Below the pieces are notes generated by a model that saw nothing but the letters and a program-made list of their open reading frames with translations, did no database searches and was not told the DNA's origin. A DNA stretch of 64,000 nucleotides from an uncultured Clostridia bacterium (GTDB lineage: Bacteria; Bacillota; Clostridia; Christensenellales; Aristaeellaceae), in contig CAKTXR010000006.1 in NCBI GenBank assembly GCA_934631025.1, positions 1-64,000 on the forward strand, given 5' to 3'. A program made the position numbers and the translations under genes. This document shows positions 40,672-48,775 of this stretch, one piece after another. Within the stretch, counting starts at the first letter, position 1, and each line of letters begins with the position of its first letter.

Positions 40672-41721
40672 ATGCCTAAGAAAGTGAAGCGCGGCGCCGT
40701 CGATCGGAAAGCCGCTGTGTTTATGCGCGTTTATATCGCGGCTCTGCTGCTTTTTTCCATATGGATCGTATTGGATCAGTTCGTCATTCCCCATGACTAT
40801 ATGGAAATGCAGCAGGCCGTGTTTGTGGAATGGACGGCGACGATCGAGCCGTCGCCCACGCCGGAACCCGCTGCGCCCACGCCCGAGGCCGCGTCGACCG
40901 TTGCGGCCTCGCCCACGCCGACGGCTTCCCCCACGCTCACGCCCTCACCCACGCCGGCCCCGACGTTCGGCCTGTCCAAGGACTGCTATGTCAACGGCGG
41001 CGTGCGGATTGAAATCGCAAAGGAATCGATCGAGGTGGACGGCGGCTGGGTGACTGTGACGACGGCCGACATAAGGCTGGACAGCGTTTCAAGGCTGAAG
41101 GCCGCCTTTGCGCACGACGTTTTCTCGACGAGAACGTCAAAAACCAGCACTATGGCGCGGGAACACAACGCGATCTTTGCCGTCAACGGCGATTATTGCG
41201 GCGCGCGGGATTACGGCTATGTCGTGCGCAACGGCGTGCTGTACCGCGACAAGGTTGACAGGGGCGCGCCGCTGGGCTGCATCTGGCCGGACGGCCGCAT
41301 GACGGTCGTTGAGAATCAGCAGACGGCAGATATTAACGAGATGGTCGAGCAGGGCGTCTGGCAGGTCTTTTCCTTCGGGCCGATTCTGATCGACAACGGC
41401 GAAATATATCAGAATAAGACGTTCTGGACAGATCACTACGACTATCACAATCCGCGCACGGCGATCGGCATGATCGAGCCGAACCATTATCTGCTGTTGG
41501 TGGCGGACGGCCGCAGCAAATACGGCATCGGCATGACTATCGGCGAAATGGCAGAGTATATGCTGAACAAGGGCGTGACGGCGGCCTATAATCTGGACGG
41601 CGGCGGCTCCACGACCATGTATTTTAACGGCAAGGTGATCAATCACCCCTGCGGAGCCAGAGACGTCATTAAGGAACGTTCCGTAACCGATATACTGTAC
41701 ATCGAGGGAGAAACTGACTGA
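40672..41721 (+). CDS. Exported phosphodiester glycosidase (NAGPA-domain) protein
   Basis: The 349-residue protein has a basic N terminus, one membrane helix (VYIAALLLFSIWIVLDQFV), then a Pro/Thr/Ser/Ala linker (~55-98, PTPEP repeats). The NAGPA (PF09992) domain carries AIFAVNGDYCGARDYGYVV, FGPILIDNGEIY, NPRTAIGMIEPNHYLLLV and AAYNLDGGGSTTMYFNGKV. Family members cleave sugar phosphodiesters or trim wall polymers. The acidic/Gly-rich NLDGGGST segment is the catalytic-region hallmark. The ribosome binding site before ATG 40672 is poor. It overlaps the next gene by one base. Confidence 0.88.
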   Translation: MPKKVKRGAVDRKAAVFMRVYIAALLLFSIWIVLDQFVIPHDYMEMQQAVFVEWTATIEPSPTPEPAAPTPEAASTVAASPTPTASPTLTPSPTPAPTFGLSKDCYVNGGVRIEIAKESIEVDGGWVTVTTADIRLDSVSRLKAAFAHDVFSTRTSKTSTMAREHNAIFAVNGDYCGARDYGYVVRNGVLYRDKVDRGAPLGCIWPDGRMTVVENQQTADINEMVEQGVWQVFSFGPILIDNGEIYQNKTFWTDHYDYHNPRTAIGMIEPNHYLLLVADGRSKYGIGMTIGEMAEYMLNKGVTAAYNLDGGGSTTMYFNGKVINHPCGARDVIKERSVTDILYIEGETD

Positions 41722-42116
41722 TGAAGAAGAAACTTCGCCGCGCAAAAGGCTCAAAGATCTGGCTGATCGTCGGCCTGATCAGCGCGGTCGTCGCCGTCGT
41801 TTATGAAATGCTGAGCCACGGCGTTATGGCGGCGGGAATGATCCTCATGCCGGCGTGGCCGCTGGGCCGCGCCGCAACGCTCTTCCTTTTCGACAAACTG
41901 CGCCTGTATCACCGCGCCGGCGGCTGGCCGAGAATGCTGTGGCAATGCGCCGCAGCAACCGGGCAAATGGGCTGCTTCATTTCGGGCGTTAAAAAAATCT
42001 ACGGCGTACGCAACGCCTATGGGCCGGTCTTTTTCCTGCTGTTTGCCGCGCTCGCCGCAACGGCCGTCGTCCTCTGGGCGATGGATTCCGAAAAGCCCGT
42101 GCGAGTCCGAGTGTGA
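41721..42116 (+). CDS. Small membrane protein of unknown function
   Basis: The 131-residue protein has a Lys/Arg-rich start (KKKLRRAKGSKIW) and about three hydrophobic segments (~13-32, ~37-55, ~98-118). No family is recognised. Its ATG overlaps the TGA of the NAGPA gene (TGATG), so translation is coupled. It may therefore help or anchor the exported glycosidase. It ends before a bidirectional terminator. Confidence 0.7.
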   Translation: MKKKLRRAKGSKIWLIVGLISAVVAVVYEMLSHGVMAAGMILMPAWPLGRAATLFLFDKLRLYHRAGGWPRMLWQCAAATGQMGCFISGVKKIYGVRNAYGPVFFLLFAALAATAVVLWAMDSEKPVRVRV

Positions 42117-42128
42117 ATAAGCCGCATG

Positions 42129-42298
42129 TTATCCACATTATCCACAGGCTCATTGTGAATAACTGTGGATAACTCGTGTAAAAGCCGCCCGAAATCGTGC
42201 CGAAAACCCGCTTATACGACAAAAACGCCGCTTCCGCCGGAGGTCTGTCTCCGAGGGGAGCGGCGTTTTGCACAGGATCTCTGGAAAGTTGTGGATAA
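42129..42298. promoter_or_regulatory. Cluster of DnaA boxes
   Basis: Two perfect TTATCCACA boxes are directly adjacent (42129-42137, 42138-42146). A one-mismatch box in reverse (TGTGAATAA, 42154-42162), a perfect reverse box (42164-42172) and another perfect reverse box (42290-42298) follow. That is four perfect 9-mers in 170 bp, in a gap between convergent genes where no promoter is needed. It could be an origin, a DnaA-titration site or a DnaA-reactivating site. No AT-rich unwinding element is obvious. Confidence 0.7.
42222..42269. terminator. Bidirectional terminator between convergent genes
   Basis: AAAACGCCGCT (42222-42232) pairs with AGCGGCGTTTT (42259-42269), an 11-bp outer stem with A and T tails serving both strands. 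It is embedded in the DnaA-box cluster. Confidence 0.85.
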
Positions 42299-42303
42299 CT
42301 TAT

Positions 42304-43368
42304 CTATTCCGCGATCAGCCCGAGCGACGGCACGGCGTTGAGCGACAAATCGGCCACATGGCCGCGCATCAGCTGATAGAACGCCGCGCTGCCGATCATG
42401 GCGGCGTTGTCGGTGCAGAGGATGGCGGGCGGCATGAACACGGTCAGGCCGGCCTTTTCGCCGCGGCGCTGCATTTCGCGGCGCAATAGACGATTGCTCG
42501 CCACGCCGCCGGCCAGCGCGACCTTTTTAAGCCCCGCGTCCCGGCAGGCGCGCACGGTCTTTTCGGCCAGAGAATCGACCACGGCGCGGCGGAAGGACGC
42601 GGCAAAATTCGCGGCGTTGATTTCCTCGCCCTGCTGGCGGAGCTTGTGCGCCTGATTGATGACGGCGGTTTTCAGCCCGCTGAACGAGAAATCATACGCG
42701 CCGTGCGTCACGACCTTGGGAAACACATAGGCGTGATCGTCGCCGTCCTCGGCCAGCTTGTCCAGCAGCGGTCCGCCGGGATAGGGAATATCCAGCACGC
42801 GCGCCACCTTGTCGAACGCCTCGCCGGCCGCGTCGTCGGTGGTGCCGCCGAGTATGGTGTATTCGCCGTAATCGTCCACGCGCACGATATGGCTGTGCCC
42901 GCCGGAAGCCACCAGGCATACGAACGGCGGAGTCAGCTCAGGCGAGGCGATATAGTTGGCGCTGACGTGCCCCTCGATGTGATTGACGGGGATCAGCGGC
43001 AGCCGCCGCGCATAGGCGAACGCCTTCGCCCACGCCACGCCGGTCAGCAGCGCGCCCACCAGCCCCGGCCCGAACGTCACGCCCACCGCGTCGATGTCGT
43101 CCATGGTATAGCCGCCCTGCTCGAGCGTCTGATCCAGCAGCGGATCGAGCGCGTCGACGTGCATCCTCGAGGCGATTTCCGGCACCACGCCGCCATAGAG
43201 CGCGTGCATGTCAATCTGAGAAGCGATGACGCTCGATTTCAGCACGCGGCCGTCCTCGACGACGGCCATGGCGGTTTCGTCGCAGCTGGACTCCACGGCC
43301 AGTATGCGGGCGTGTCCGGCCCTTCTGAGTGCTTCGGCCTTTTCGCGGGCCAGCATTTCATAGCTCAT
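42304..43368 (-). CDS. tsaD: tRNA N6-adenosine threonylcarbamoyltransferase TsaD
   Basis: TsaD transfers threonylcarbamoyl to A37 of ANN-decoding tRNAs. The 354-residue protein has the ASKHA fold: ILAVESSCDETAMAVVEDG, the metal His pair in HIEGHVSANY, VASGGHSHIV, GEAFDKVARVL and GGVASNRLLRREM. The ATG at 43368 follows GGGAGGATAAC; the frame remains open upstream into the CRISPR-like repeats but without signals. TsaB/TsaE genes are not adjacent. Confidence 0.96.
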   Translation of the reverse strand: MSYEMLAREKAEALRRAGHARILAVESSCDETAMAVVEDGRVLKSSVIASQIDMHALYGGVVPEIASRMHVDALDPLLDQTLEQGGYTMDDIDAVGVTFGPGLVGALLTGVAWAKAFAYARRLPLIPVNHIEGHVSANYIASPELTPPFVCLVASGGHSHIVRVDDYGEYTILGGTTDDAAGEAFDKVARVLDIPYPGGPLLDKLAEDGDDHAYVFPKVVTHGAYDFSFSGLKTAVINQAHKLRQQGEEINAANFAASFRRAVVDSLAEKTVRACRDAGLKKVALAGGVASNRLLRREMQRRGEKAGLTVFMPPAILCTDNAAMIGSAAFYQLMRGHVADLSLNAVPSLGLIAE

Positions 43369-43457
43369 GTTATCCTCCCGTCCGGCGCGGCAAAACGCCG
43401 GAGCATCCTGTATGAAGGCCGTCGTCAGGCGGTCAAATGTGTTGGACGTACAATTTA

Positions 43458-43739
43458 ATTTCAATCCACGCTCCCCGTGAAGAGCGTAACGGATTGGGAT
43501 GAGCATATGCCGAGATCAGCACGGATTTCAATCCACGCTCCCCATGAAACGCATGACAGATCGGGCTGAACGCCGAGATCGACGCGCATTTCAATCCACG
43601 CTCACAGCAGAAGGCGCAGCTCCATGGAAGCAAATGCGCCTTTTGATTTACGCTCTGTGCAAGAAGCGTGGCGATTATCCGGCGCATTGAAACGCGCTTT
43701 CAGACGATTTCACTCCACGCTCCCCACGCCGTTTTCATC
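43458..43739 (-). CRISPR. Degenerate type I-C-like CRISPR array relic
   Basis: Four 33-bp units begin with ATTTCAATCCACGCTC or one change from it: 43458-43490, 43525-43557, 43588-43620 and 43707-43739. A fifth decayed unit is at ~43646-43672. Spacing is 67, 63, 58 and 61 bp. The plus-strand word is the complement of the GCGTGGATTGAAAT end of type I-C repeats. The first unit keeps a hairpin (ACGCTC/GAGCGT), and the 3' halves diverge increasingly. The two intact-length spacers (34 and 30 bp) resemble each other. No cas gene is in the window. Confidence 0.7.
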
Positions 43740-43750
43740 GCATACAGCTT

Positions 43751-44458
43751 TTACCGCTTTGCACGCCGGATCTTTCCCGACACGGCCAGCACAGCCGCGG
43801 CCAGCGCGTAAAACAGCACCGCAAACAGCGCCGCGCTCACCGCGCCCTGAAGCGCCATGCCCGCGAAAAATTCCTCGGGCAGCATCCGAATCATCACGTC
43901 GGTCGCGGGATCGAGCAGCCACAGATCGTTGCTGAAAACCAGATGGTGAAACGCTATAAACATGCGCGAAAATCCGGCGAGCTTCACGGCCAGCGCCCCC
44001 GCCGCGGCGATGAACGCAATCAGCCCCGCCGACACAGCCGTGCTTAAACCGGCGCGCCTCCCCGTCAGAGCGGCGGCGATCAGCAGCAGCACCGTCAGCA
44101 CGACCAGTACGCGCCGGACGGCAAAGCCGATTTCGAACAGCCGGCGCACATCCTTCATATGCGACAGCTCGCGCGCATTGAACGCGCAGTCGACCTCCTC
44201 GCCGCGGAGCGTCACGCGGCGATCGAGCGAATCGATCGCCCCGCGCAGATAATCGGCCAGATCCCGATCGATCAGCGCCTGCTCTTCGCGGGAAACACCC
44301 ACGTCCTCGTAGACGTTCAGCTGATCCTGAAGGGCGACGTAGCGCGTCGGGTCGAGAAACGCCCGCTCAAGGCCGGTCAGCGCGCCAATGAAAAACGCGC
44401 CGATCAGCGCCAGCGCGCCCAGCATGACGGACAATCGCTTCACGATACGGCCCTCCAT
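43751..44458 (-). CDS. DUF1461/TIGR01906 membrane protein, Lit-like lipoprotein transacylase family
   Basis: The 235-residue protein has four or five membrane helices and the family's two motifs: FNARELSHMKDVRRLFEIG and FIAFHHLVFSNDLWLLDPATDVMIRMLPEEFF. This family includes Lit, which moves an acyl chain within lipoproteins to give lyso-form lipoproteins; the His residues in HMKDV and FHHLVF match the residues considered essential there. Whether this homolog is a true Lit is inference. GAGGGCC lies before the start region. Confidence 0.85.
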   Translation of the reverse strand: MEGRIVKRLSVMLGALALIGAFFIGALTGLERAFLDPTRYVALQDQLNVYEDVGVSREEQALIDRDLADYLRGAIDSLDRRVTLRGEEVDCAFNARELSHMKDVRRLFEIGFAVRRVLVVLTVLLLIAAALTGRRAGLSTAVSAGLIAFIAAAGALAVKLAGFSRMFIAFHHLVFSNDLWLLDPATDVMIRMLPEEFFAGMALQGAVSAALFAVLFYALAAAVLAVSGKIRRAKR

Positions 44459-44469
44459 TCCGTCGAAAG

Positions 44470-44502
44470 GCCGTCCGTCCTCCCGACAGGCGAACGGACG
44501 GC
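44470..44502. terminator. Hairpin between prfB and the Lit-like gene
   Basis: GCCGTCCGT (44470-44478) pairs with ACGGACGGC (44494-44502), a 9-bp perfect stem. On the minus strand CTTTC follows, so termination would be weak. The gap 44503-44680 otherwise shows nothing. Confidence 0.5.
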
Positions 44503-44680
44503 GCAGGATTATTTTTTAAGAGCGCGACTCAAGCGTCAAAGAAGCTTCCTATAGCTCGGGCGGCGCGCATTTTCAGCATAAAGCGACATCAAAAGAGCGC
44601 CCGTCCGGCAAAAGAATTCCCCCCATATCCAAGGTTTTTGAAAACATCCTTAGGAAGGCACGTCCCGCGCCGGCTGTTTA

Positions 44681-45778
44681 TCAGAGCTTCTGCAGATAGG
44701 CGGTCACGAAGCCCTCAAGATCGCCGTCCATCACGGCGGAGATGTCGCCGGTTTCGTAGCCGGTGCGGTGATCCTTGACCATGGTGTAGGGCTGGAAAAC
44801 GTAGGAGCGGATCTGGCTGCCCCATTCGATCTTCTTCATTTCGCCCTTCACGTCGCTCATCTGCTCCTGCCGCTCCTTCTCGTGCAGCTCGGCCAGCTTG
44901 GCGCGCAGCATCATCATACAGGTTTCGCGGTTCTGGATCTGGCTGCGTTCGTTCTGGCACTGCACGACGATGCCGGTGGGCAGGTGGGTCATGCGCACGG
45001 CCGAGTCGGTTCGGTTGACGTGCTGGCCGCCCTTGCCGGACGCGCGGTAGGTATCGATGCGCAGATCCTCGGTGCGGATCTCCATCGCGCCGTTGTCCTC
45101 GATGATGGGCGCGACGTCCAGCGAGGCGAACGACGTGTGGCGGCGGGCGTTCGCATCGAAGGGCGAAATGCGCACCAGCCGGTGAACGCCGCGCTCGGAT
45201 TTCAGAAAGCCGTAGGCATATTCGCCCTTGACCTCAAACGTGACCGACTTGATGCCGGCCTCGTCGCCGTCAAGCATATCCAGCTCGCGCACGGCAAAGC
45301 CCATGCGCTCGGCGAAGCGGGTGTACATGCGATAGAGCATCTGCGTCCAGTCCTGCGCTTCGGTTCCGCCCGCGCCGGCGTGCAGCGCAAGGATGCAGTC
45401 GTTGCTATCGTATTCGTCGCGCAGAAGCGTGGTCAGGCGCAGCTGCTCCAGCTCGGCCTTGATCGACACAAACTCTGCGGCGATTTCCTGCGCCATGCTC
45501 TCGTCGTCGGCTTCCTCGGCCAGCTCCATCATGGCTTCGATGTCGTCGGCGCGGCTGTTCAGCGATTTGTAGTGCTGAAGGCGCGCTTCCACGCCGTGCG
45601 CCTTCTGGTTGATCTTCTGGGCATGCTCCATGTCGTCCCAGAAGCCGTTCGAGGCCATGTCCTCCTGATACTCGATGAGCTGCTCCTTCAGGTGCTCGAT
45701 GTCAAGCGCCTGCCCCAGCTCTTCGATAGAAGCGCGCACGGCCGCAAGATCCTGCTTAAATTGTTCCATTTCCAGCAT
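44681..45778 (-). CDS. prfB: Peptide chain release factor 2, without programmed frameshift
   Basis: RF2 ends translation at UGA and UAA. The GGQ loop is in RASGKGGQHVNRTDSAVR. The stop-recognition region lies in the middle (NSNDCILALHAGAGGTEAQDW precedes it). The start at 45778 (MLEMEQFKQDL) follows AAAGGTG; the frame is open 18 codons further upstream. Where most bacteria have CTT-TGA-C for autoregulatory +1 frameshifting, here the message reads CTT-GAC (residues ~26-27, GQALDIEH), so the frame is continuous. It follows secA, as in B. subtilis. Confidence 0.96.
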   Translation of the reverse strand: MLEMEQFKQDLAAVRASIEELGQALDIEHLKEQLIEYQEDMASNGFWDDMEHAQKINQKAHGVEARLQHYKSLNSRADDIEAMMELAEEADDESMAQEIAAEFVSIKAELEQLRLTTLLRDEYDSNDCILALHAGAGGTEAQDWTQMLYRMYTRFAERMGFAVRELDMLDGDEAGIKSVTFEVKGEYAYGFLKSERGVHRLVRISPFDANARRHTSFASLDVAPIIEDNGAMEIRTEDLRIDTYRASGKGGQHVNRTDSAVRMTHLPTGIVVQCQNERSQIQNRETCMMMLRAKLAELHEKERQEQMSDVKGEMKKIEWGSQIRSYVFQPYTMVKDHRTGYETGDISAVMDGDLEGFVTAYLQKL

Positions 45779-45853
45779 ATGTTCAAACACACCTTTCAAA
45801 CTGTCGGTTTCTTTTTTATCGCCGTCGGGCATTATGGCCGGAAACGGAGGGGT

Positions 45854-48598
45854 CTAACGGCCCTTGCCGCAGCACTCCTTATACTTCTTGCCGCTGCCGC
45901 AGGGGCAGGGATCGTTGCGGCCGACCTTGGCGTCGGCATGGACGGGCTGCTTGGCGCTCGACGCGCTTTCGCCGCCGTGCGAGGCCACCAGCTTCTGCTC
46001 CTCCTCCCTGGACGGCTGCGGCGGCTGTTTGACCAGCGTGGCGAAGCACAGGCGGCGCAGCGTGTCCTCCTGAATGAGATGCGTCATCTCCTCGAACATC
46101 GCGTAGCCCTCGTGCTTGTATTCGACGATGGGATCGCGCTGCCCGTAGGCGCGCAGGCCGATGCCCTCGCGCAGCTGATCCATCGCGTCGATGTGATCCA
46201 TCCAGCGGCGATCGACCGCGCTGAGCAGCACGACGCGCTCGAATTCACGCATATCGATGCCGACCTCGGCGATCATCTTCTCGCGTTCGGCATAGAACTC
46301 GTCGGCGGCTTCGACGATCATGCCCTCGAACGACTTGCGGTTGATGTCCTTGGCCGGGCCGTAGAGCGCTTCGACCGTGCCGCTCTTGAGGAAGAGATGC
46401 TCGAGATAATCGCCCAGACCCTTCACGTCCCAGTTGTCGGAATCGTCCTCGCCGGCGCAGAAGCGGGGCATGGCCTCGTCGAGCAGCGCCTGGCGCATAT
46501 TGAGGATGTTGGCGTGCATATCCTCGCCCATGAGCACCTCGCGGCGCTGGGAATAGATGACCTCGCGCTGCTGGTTCATCACGTCGTCGAACTGGAGCAC
46601 GGTCTTGCGGATGCCGTAGTTGCGGCTCTCGACGCGCTTCTGGGCGTTCTCGATCTGATTGGACAGAAGCGAGTGCTCGATGGCCTGATCGTCGCCCACG
46701 CCCAGCTTGGCGATGATGGGCTGTATGCGATCCGAGCCGAAGAGCCGCATCAGGTCGTCGTCCATGGCGATGAAGAACTGGCTAGAGCCGGGGTCGCCCT
46801 GACGACCCGCGCGGCCGCGCAGCTGGTTGTCGATGCGGCGGGACTCGTGGCGCTCGGTGCCGATGATGTGCAGGCCGCCCAGCTTGACGACCTCTTCATG
46901 CTCCTTGTCGGTCTCGGCTCTGAACGCCTTATAGTACTCGTTGAATACGGCGCGCGCGTCGAGCACCTCCTGAGAGACGTGCTCGTTGTGGCCCAGCGCA
47001 TCCTCGATGACCTGCTCCTCATAGCCGGCCAGACGCATTTTCTGGCGCGCCATGAACTCGGCGTTGCCGCCCAGCAGGATGTCGGTGCCGCGGCCGGCCA
47101 TGTTGGTGGAGATGGTCACCGCGTCGCGGCGGCCGGCCTGCGCGACGATCTCGGCTTCCTTTTCGTGGAACTTGGCGTTCAGAACGACGTGCTTCACGCC
47201 GCGCAGCTCGAGCATTTTGCTCAGCAGCTCGCTCTTTTCGACCGACACCGTGCCCACGAGGATGGGCTGGCCGGTGGCGTGGCGGCGGATGATTTCCTCG
47301 ACGACGGCGTTCCACTTGGCCTTCTGATTGAGAAAGACCAGATCGTTGAGATCCTTGCGGATCATGGGCTTGTTGGTGGGGATGGTCACCACGTCGAGAT
47401 GATAGATGCCGCGGAATTCCTCTTCCTCCGTCTTGGCCGTGCCGGTCATGCCGGAGAGCTTTTTGTACATCCGGAAGAAGTTCTGGAAGGTGATCGTGGC
47501 CAGCGTCTTGCTCTCGCGCTCGACCTTGACCTTTTCCTTGGCTTCGATGGCCTGATGCAGGCCGTCGGAATAGCGGCGGCCCACCATCAGGCGGCCGGTG
47601 AACTCGTCCACGATGACCACCTGGCCGTCCTTGACGACGTAGTCCACGTCGCGCTTCATCATGACGTTGGCCTTGAGCGCCATCAGCACATGATGATAAA
47701 GGTCGATGTTGGCCGGATCGGTGAGGTTCTCCACGCCGAAATAGGCCTCGGCCTTGCGCACGCCCTTTTCGGTGAGGGAGGCGCTCTTCTGCTTTTCATC
47801 GCGGATATAGTCGCCCGATTCGGGATCGACCTCGCCGTTTTCGTCCTTCTCCAGCGCCTCGGTCAGGCGGGGGATGAAGCGGTCGACGCGATTGTACATC
47901 TCGGTGGACTTTTCGCCCTGGCCGGAGATGATCAGCGGCGTGCGCGCTTCGTCGATGAGGATGGAGTCCACCTCGTCGACGATGGCGAAGTTGAGCGGGC
48001 GCTGCACCAGCCGCTCCCTGCGGATGACCATGTTGTCGCGCAGATAGTCGAAGCCCAGCTCGTTGTTGGTGGCGTAGGTGATGTCGGCGGCGTAGGATTT
48101 CTGGCGCGCCGCCGGATCCATGTCGTGTTCGATCAGGCCGACCGTCATGCCCATGAAGCGGTACACCTTGCCCATCCACTCGCTGTGGAAGCGGGCGAGG
48201 TATTCGTTGACGGTGACGATGTGTACGCCCTGAGCGGGAATGGCGTTCAGATAGGCGGGGAAGGTGGCGGTGAGCGTCTTGCCCTCGCCGGTTCTCATCT
48301 CGGCGATGCGGCCCTGATGCAGCGCGATCGCGCCCAGGAGCTGCGTGTCGAACGCGCGCTGGCCCAGCACGCGGGAGGCGGCCTCGCGCACGGCGGCGTA
48401 GGCCTCAGGCAGCAGCTGATCGAGCGTCTCGCCCGCCGCGTAGCGCTCGCGGAAGGCGACGGTCATGCCGCCCAGCTCCTCGTCGCTCAGCGCGTGGAAT
48501 TTCGGCTCAAGCTCGTTGATCTGTTTAACGGTGGCGCTCAGGCGGGCGATTTCCTTTTCGTTCGAGCCGCCGAGCCATTTTTTCAAAAATCCGAACAT
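45854..48598 (-). CDS. secA: Protein translocase ATPase SecA
   Basis: SecA drives export through SecYEG. The 914-residue protein has the DEAD motor: EMRTGEGKTLTATFPAYL (Walker A), VDEVDSILIDEARTPLIISG (Walker B), the preprotein cross-linking domain, and the motor 2 region with TNMAGRGTDI and LRGRAGRQGDPGSSQFF. The C-terminal tail ends with the zinc SEC-C motif RNDPCPCGSGKKYKECCG. AGGTCTGATATG surrounds the start. It is the first gene of secA-prfB. Confidence 0.98.
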   Translation of the reverse strand: MFGFLKKWLGGSNEKEIARLSATVKQINELEPKFHALSDEELGGMTVAFRERYAAGETLDQLLPEAYAAVREAASRVLGQRAFDTQLLGAIALHQGRIAEMRTGEGKTLTATFPAYLNAIPAQGVHIVTVNEYLARFHSEWMGKVYRFMGMTVGLIEHDMDPAARQKSYAADITYATNNELGFDYLRDNMVIRRERLVQRPLNFAIVDEVDSILIDEARTPLIISGQGEKSTEMYNRVDRFIPRLTEALEKDENGEVDPESGDYIRDEKQKSASLTEKGVRKAEAYFGVENLTDPANIDLYHHVLMALKANVMMKRDVDYVVKDGQVVIVDEFTGRLMVGRRYSDGLHQAIEAKEKVKVERESKTLATITFQNFFRMYKKLSGMTGTAKTEEEEFRGIYHLDVVTIPTNKPMIRKDLNDLVFLNQKAKWNAVVEEIIRRHATGQPILVGTVSVEKSELLSKMLELRGVKHVVLNAKFHEKEAEIVAQAGRRDAVTISTNMAGRGTDILLGGNAEFMARQKMRLAGYEEQVIEDALGHNEHVSQEVLDARAVFNEYYKAFRAETDKEHEEVVKLGGLHIIGTERHESRRIDNQLRGRAGRQGDPGSSQFFIAMDDDLMRLFGSDRIQPIIAKLGVGDDQAIEHSLLSNQIENAQKRVESRNYGIRKTVLQFDDVMNQQREVIYSQRREVLMGEDMHANILNMRQALLDEAMPRFCAGEDDSDNWDVKGLGDYLEHLFLKSGTVEALYGPAKDINRKSFEGMIVEAADEFYAEREKMIAEVGIDMREFERVVLLSAVDRRWMDHIDAMDQLREGIGLRAYGQRDPIVEYKHEGYAMFEEMTHLIQEDTLRRLCFATLVKQPPQPSREEEQKLVASHGGESASSAKQPVHADAKVGRNDPCPCGSGKKYKECCGKGR

Positions 48599-48697
48599 AT
48601 CAGACCTCCATAGAAGAGTGTGTTTTCAAAAACCGGATACGCGCGGAAACGGCGATCGCACGCTCCGCGCGCCGGAGCAGACCTTATGATTCATTTA

Positions 48698-48726
48698 ATT
48701 TTACCATATTATGCGCGGAGACGCAA
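48698..48726 (-). promoter_or_regulatory. Promoter of secA-prfB
   Basis: On the minus strand TTGCGT (48726-48721) and TAAAAT (48703-48698), 17-bp spacer, about 100 bp before secA. Confidence 0.7.
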
Positions 48727-48775
48727 GATAAAACGTGTTATATTGGATGTCATTCCGCGCGCGCTCCTGTGATTA

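Noticed and set aside
37042..41000. dcw cell-wall cluster or cmk-plsC context
   Set aside because: MurG and IspH-S1 are present, but none of their usual neighbours are, so no such cluster exists here.
43433..43687. Small minus-strand coding frame with GAWIEI and ERGLK words
   Set aside because: These are translations of CRISPR-type repeats, a known artefact, not a gene.
44768..48613. Plus-strand frame of about 1280 codons
   Set aside because: It is exactly antisense to prfB and secA; its Leu/Val/His/Gly-rich composition is typical of shadow translation.
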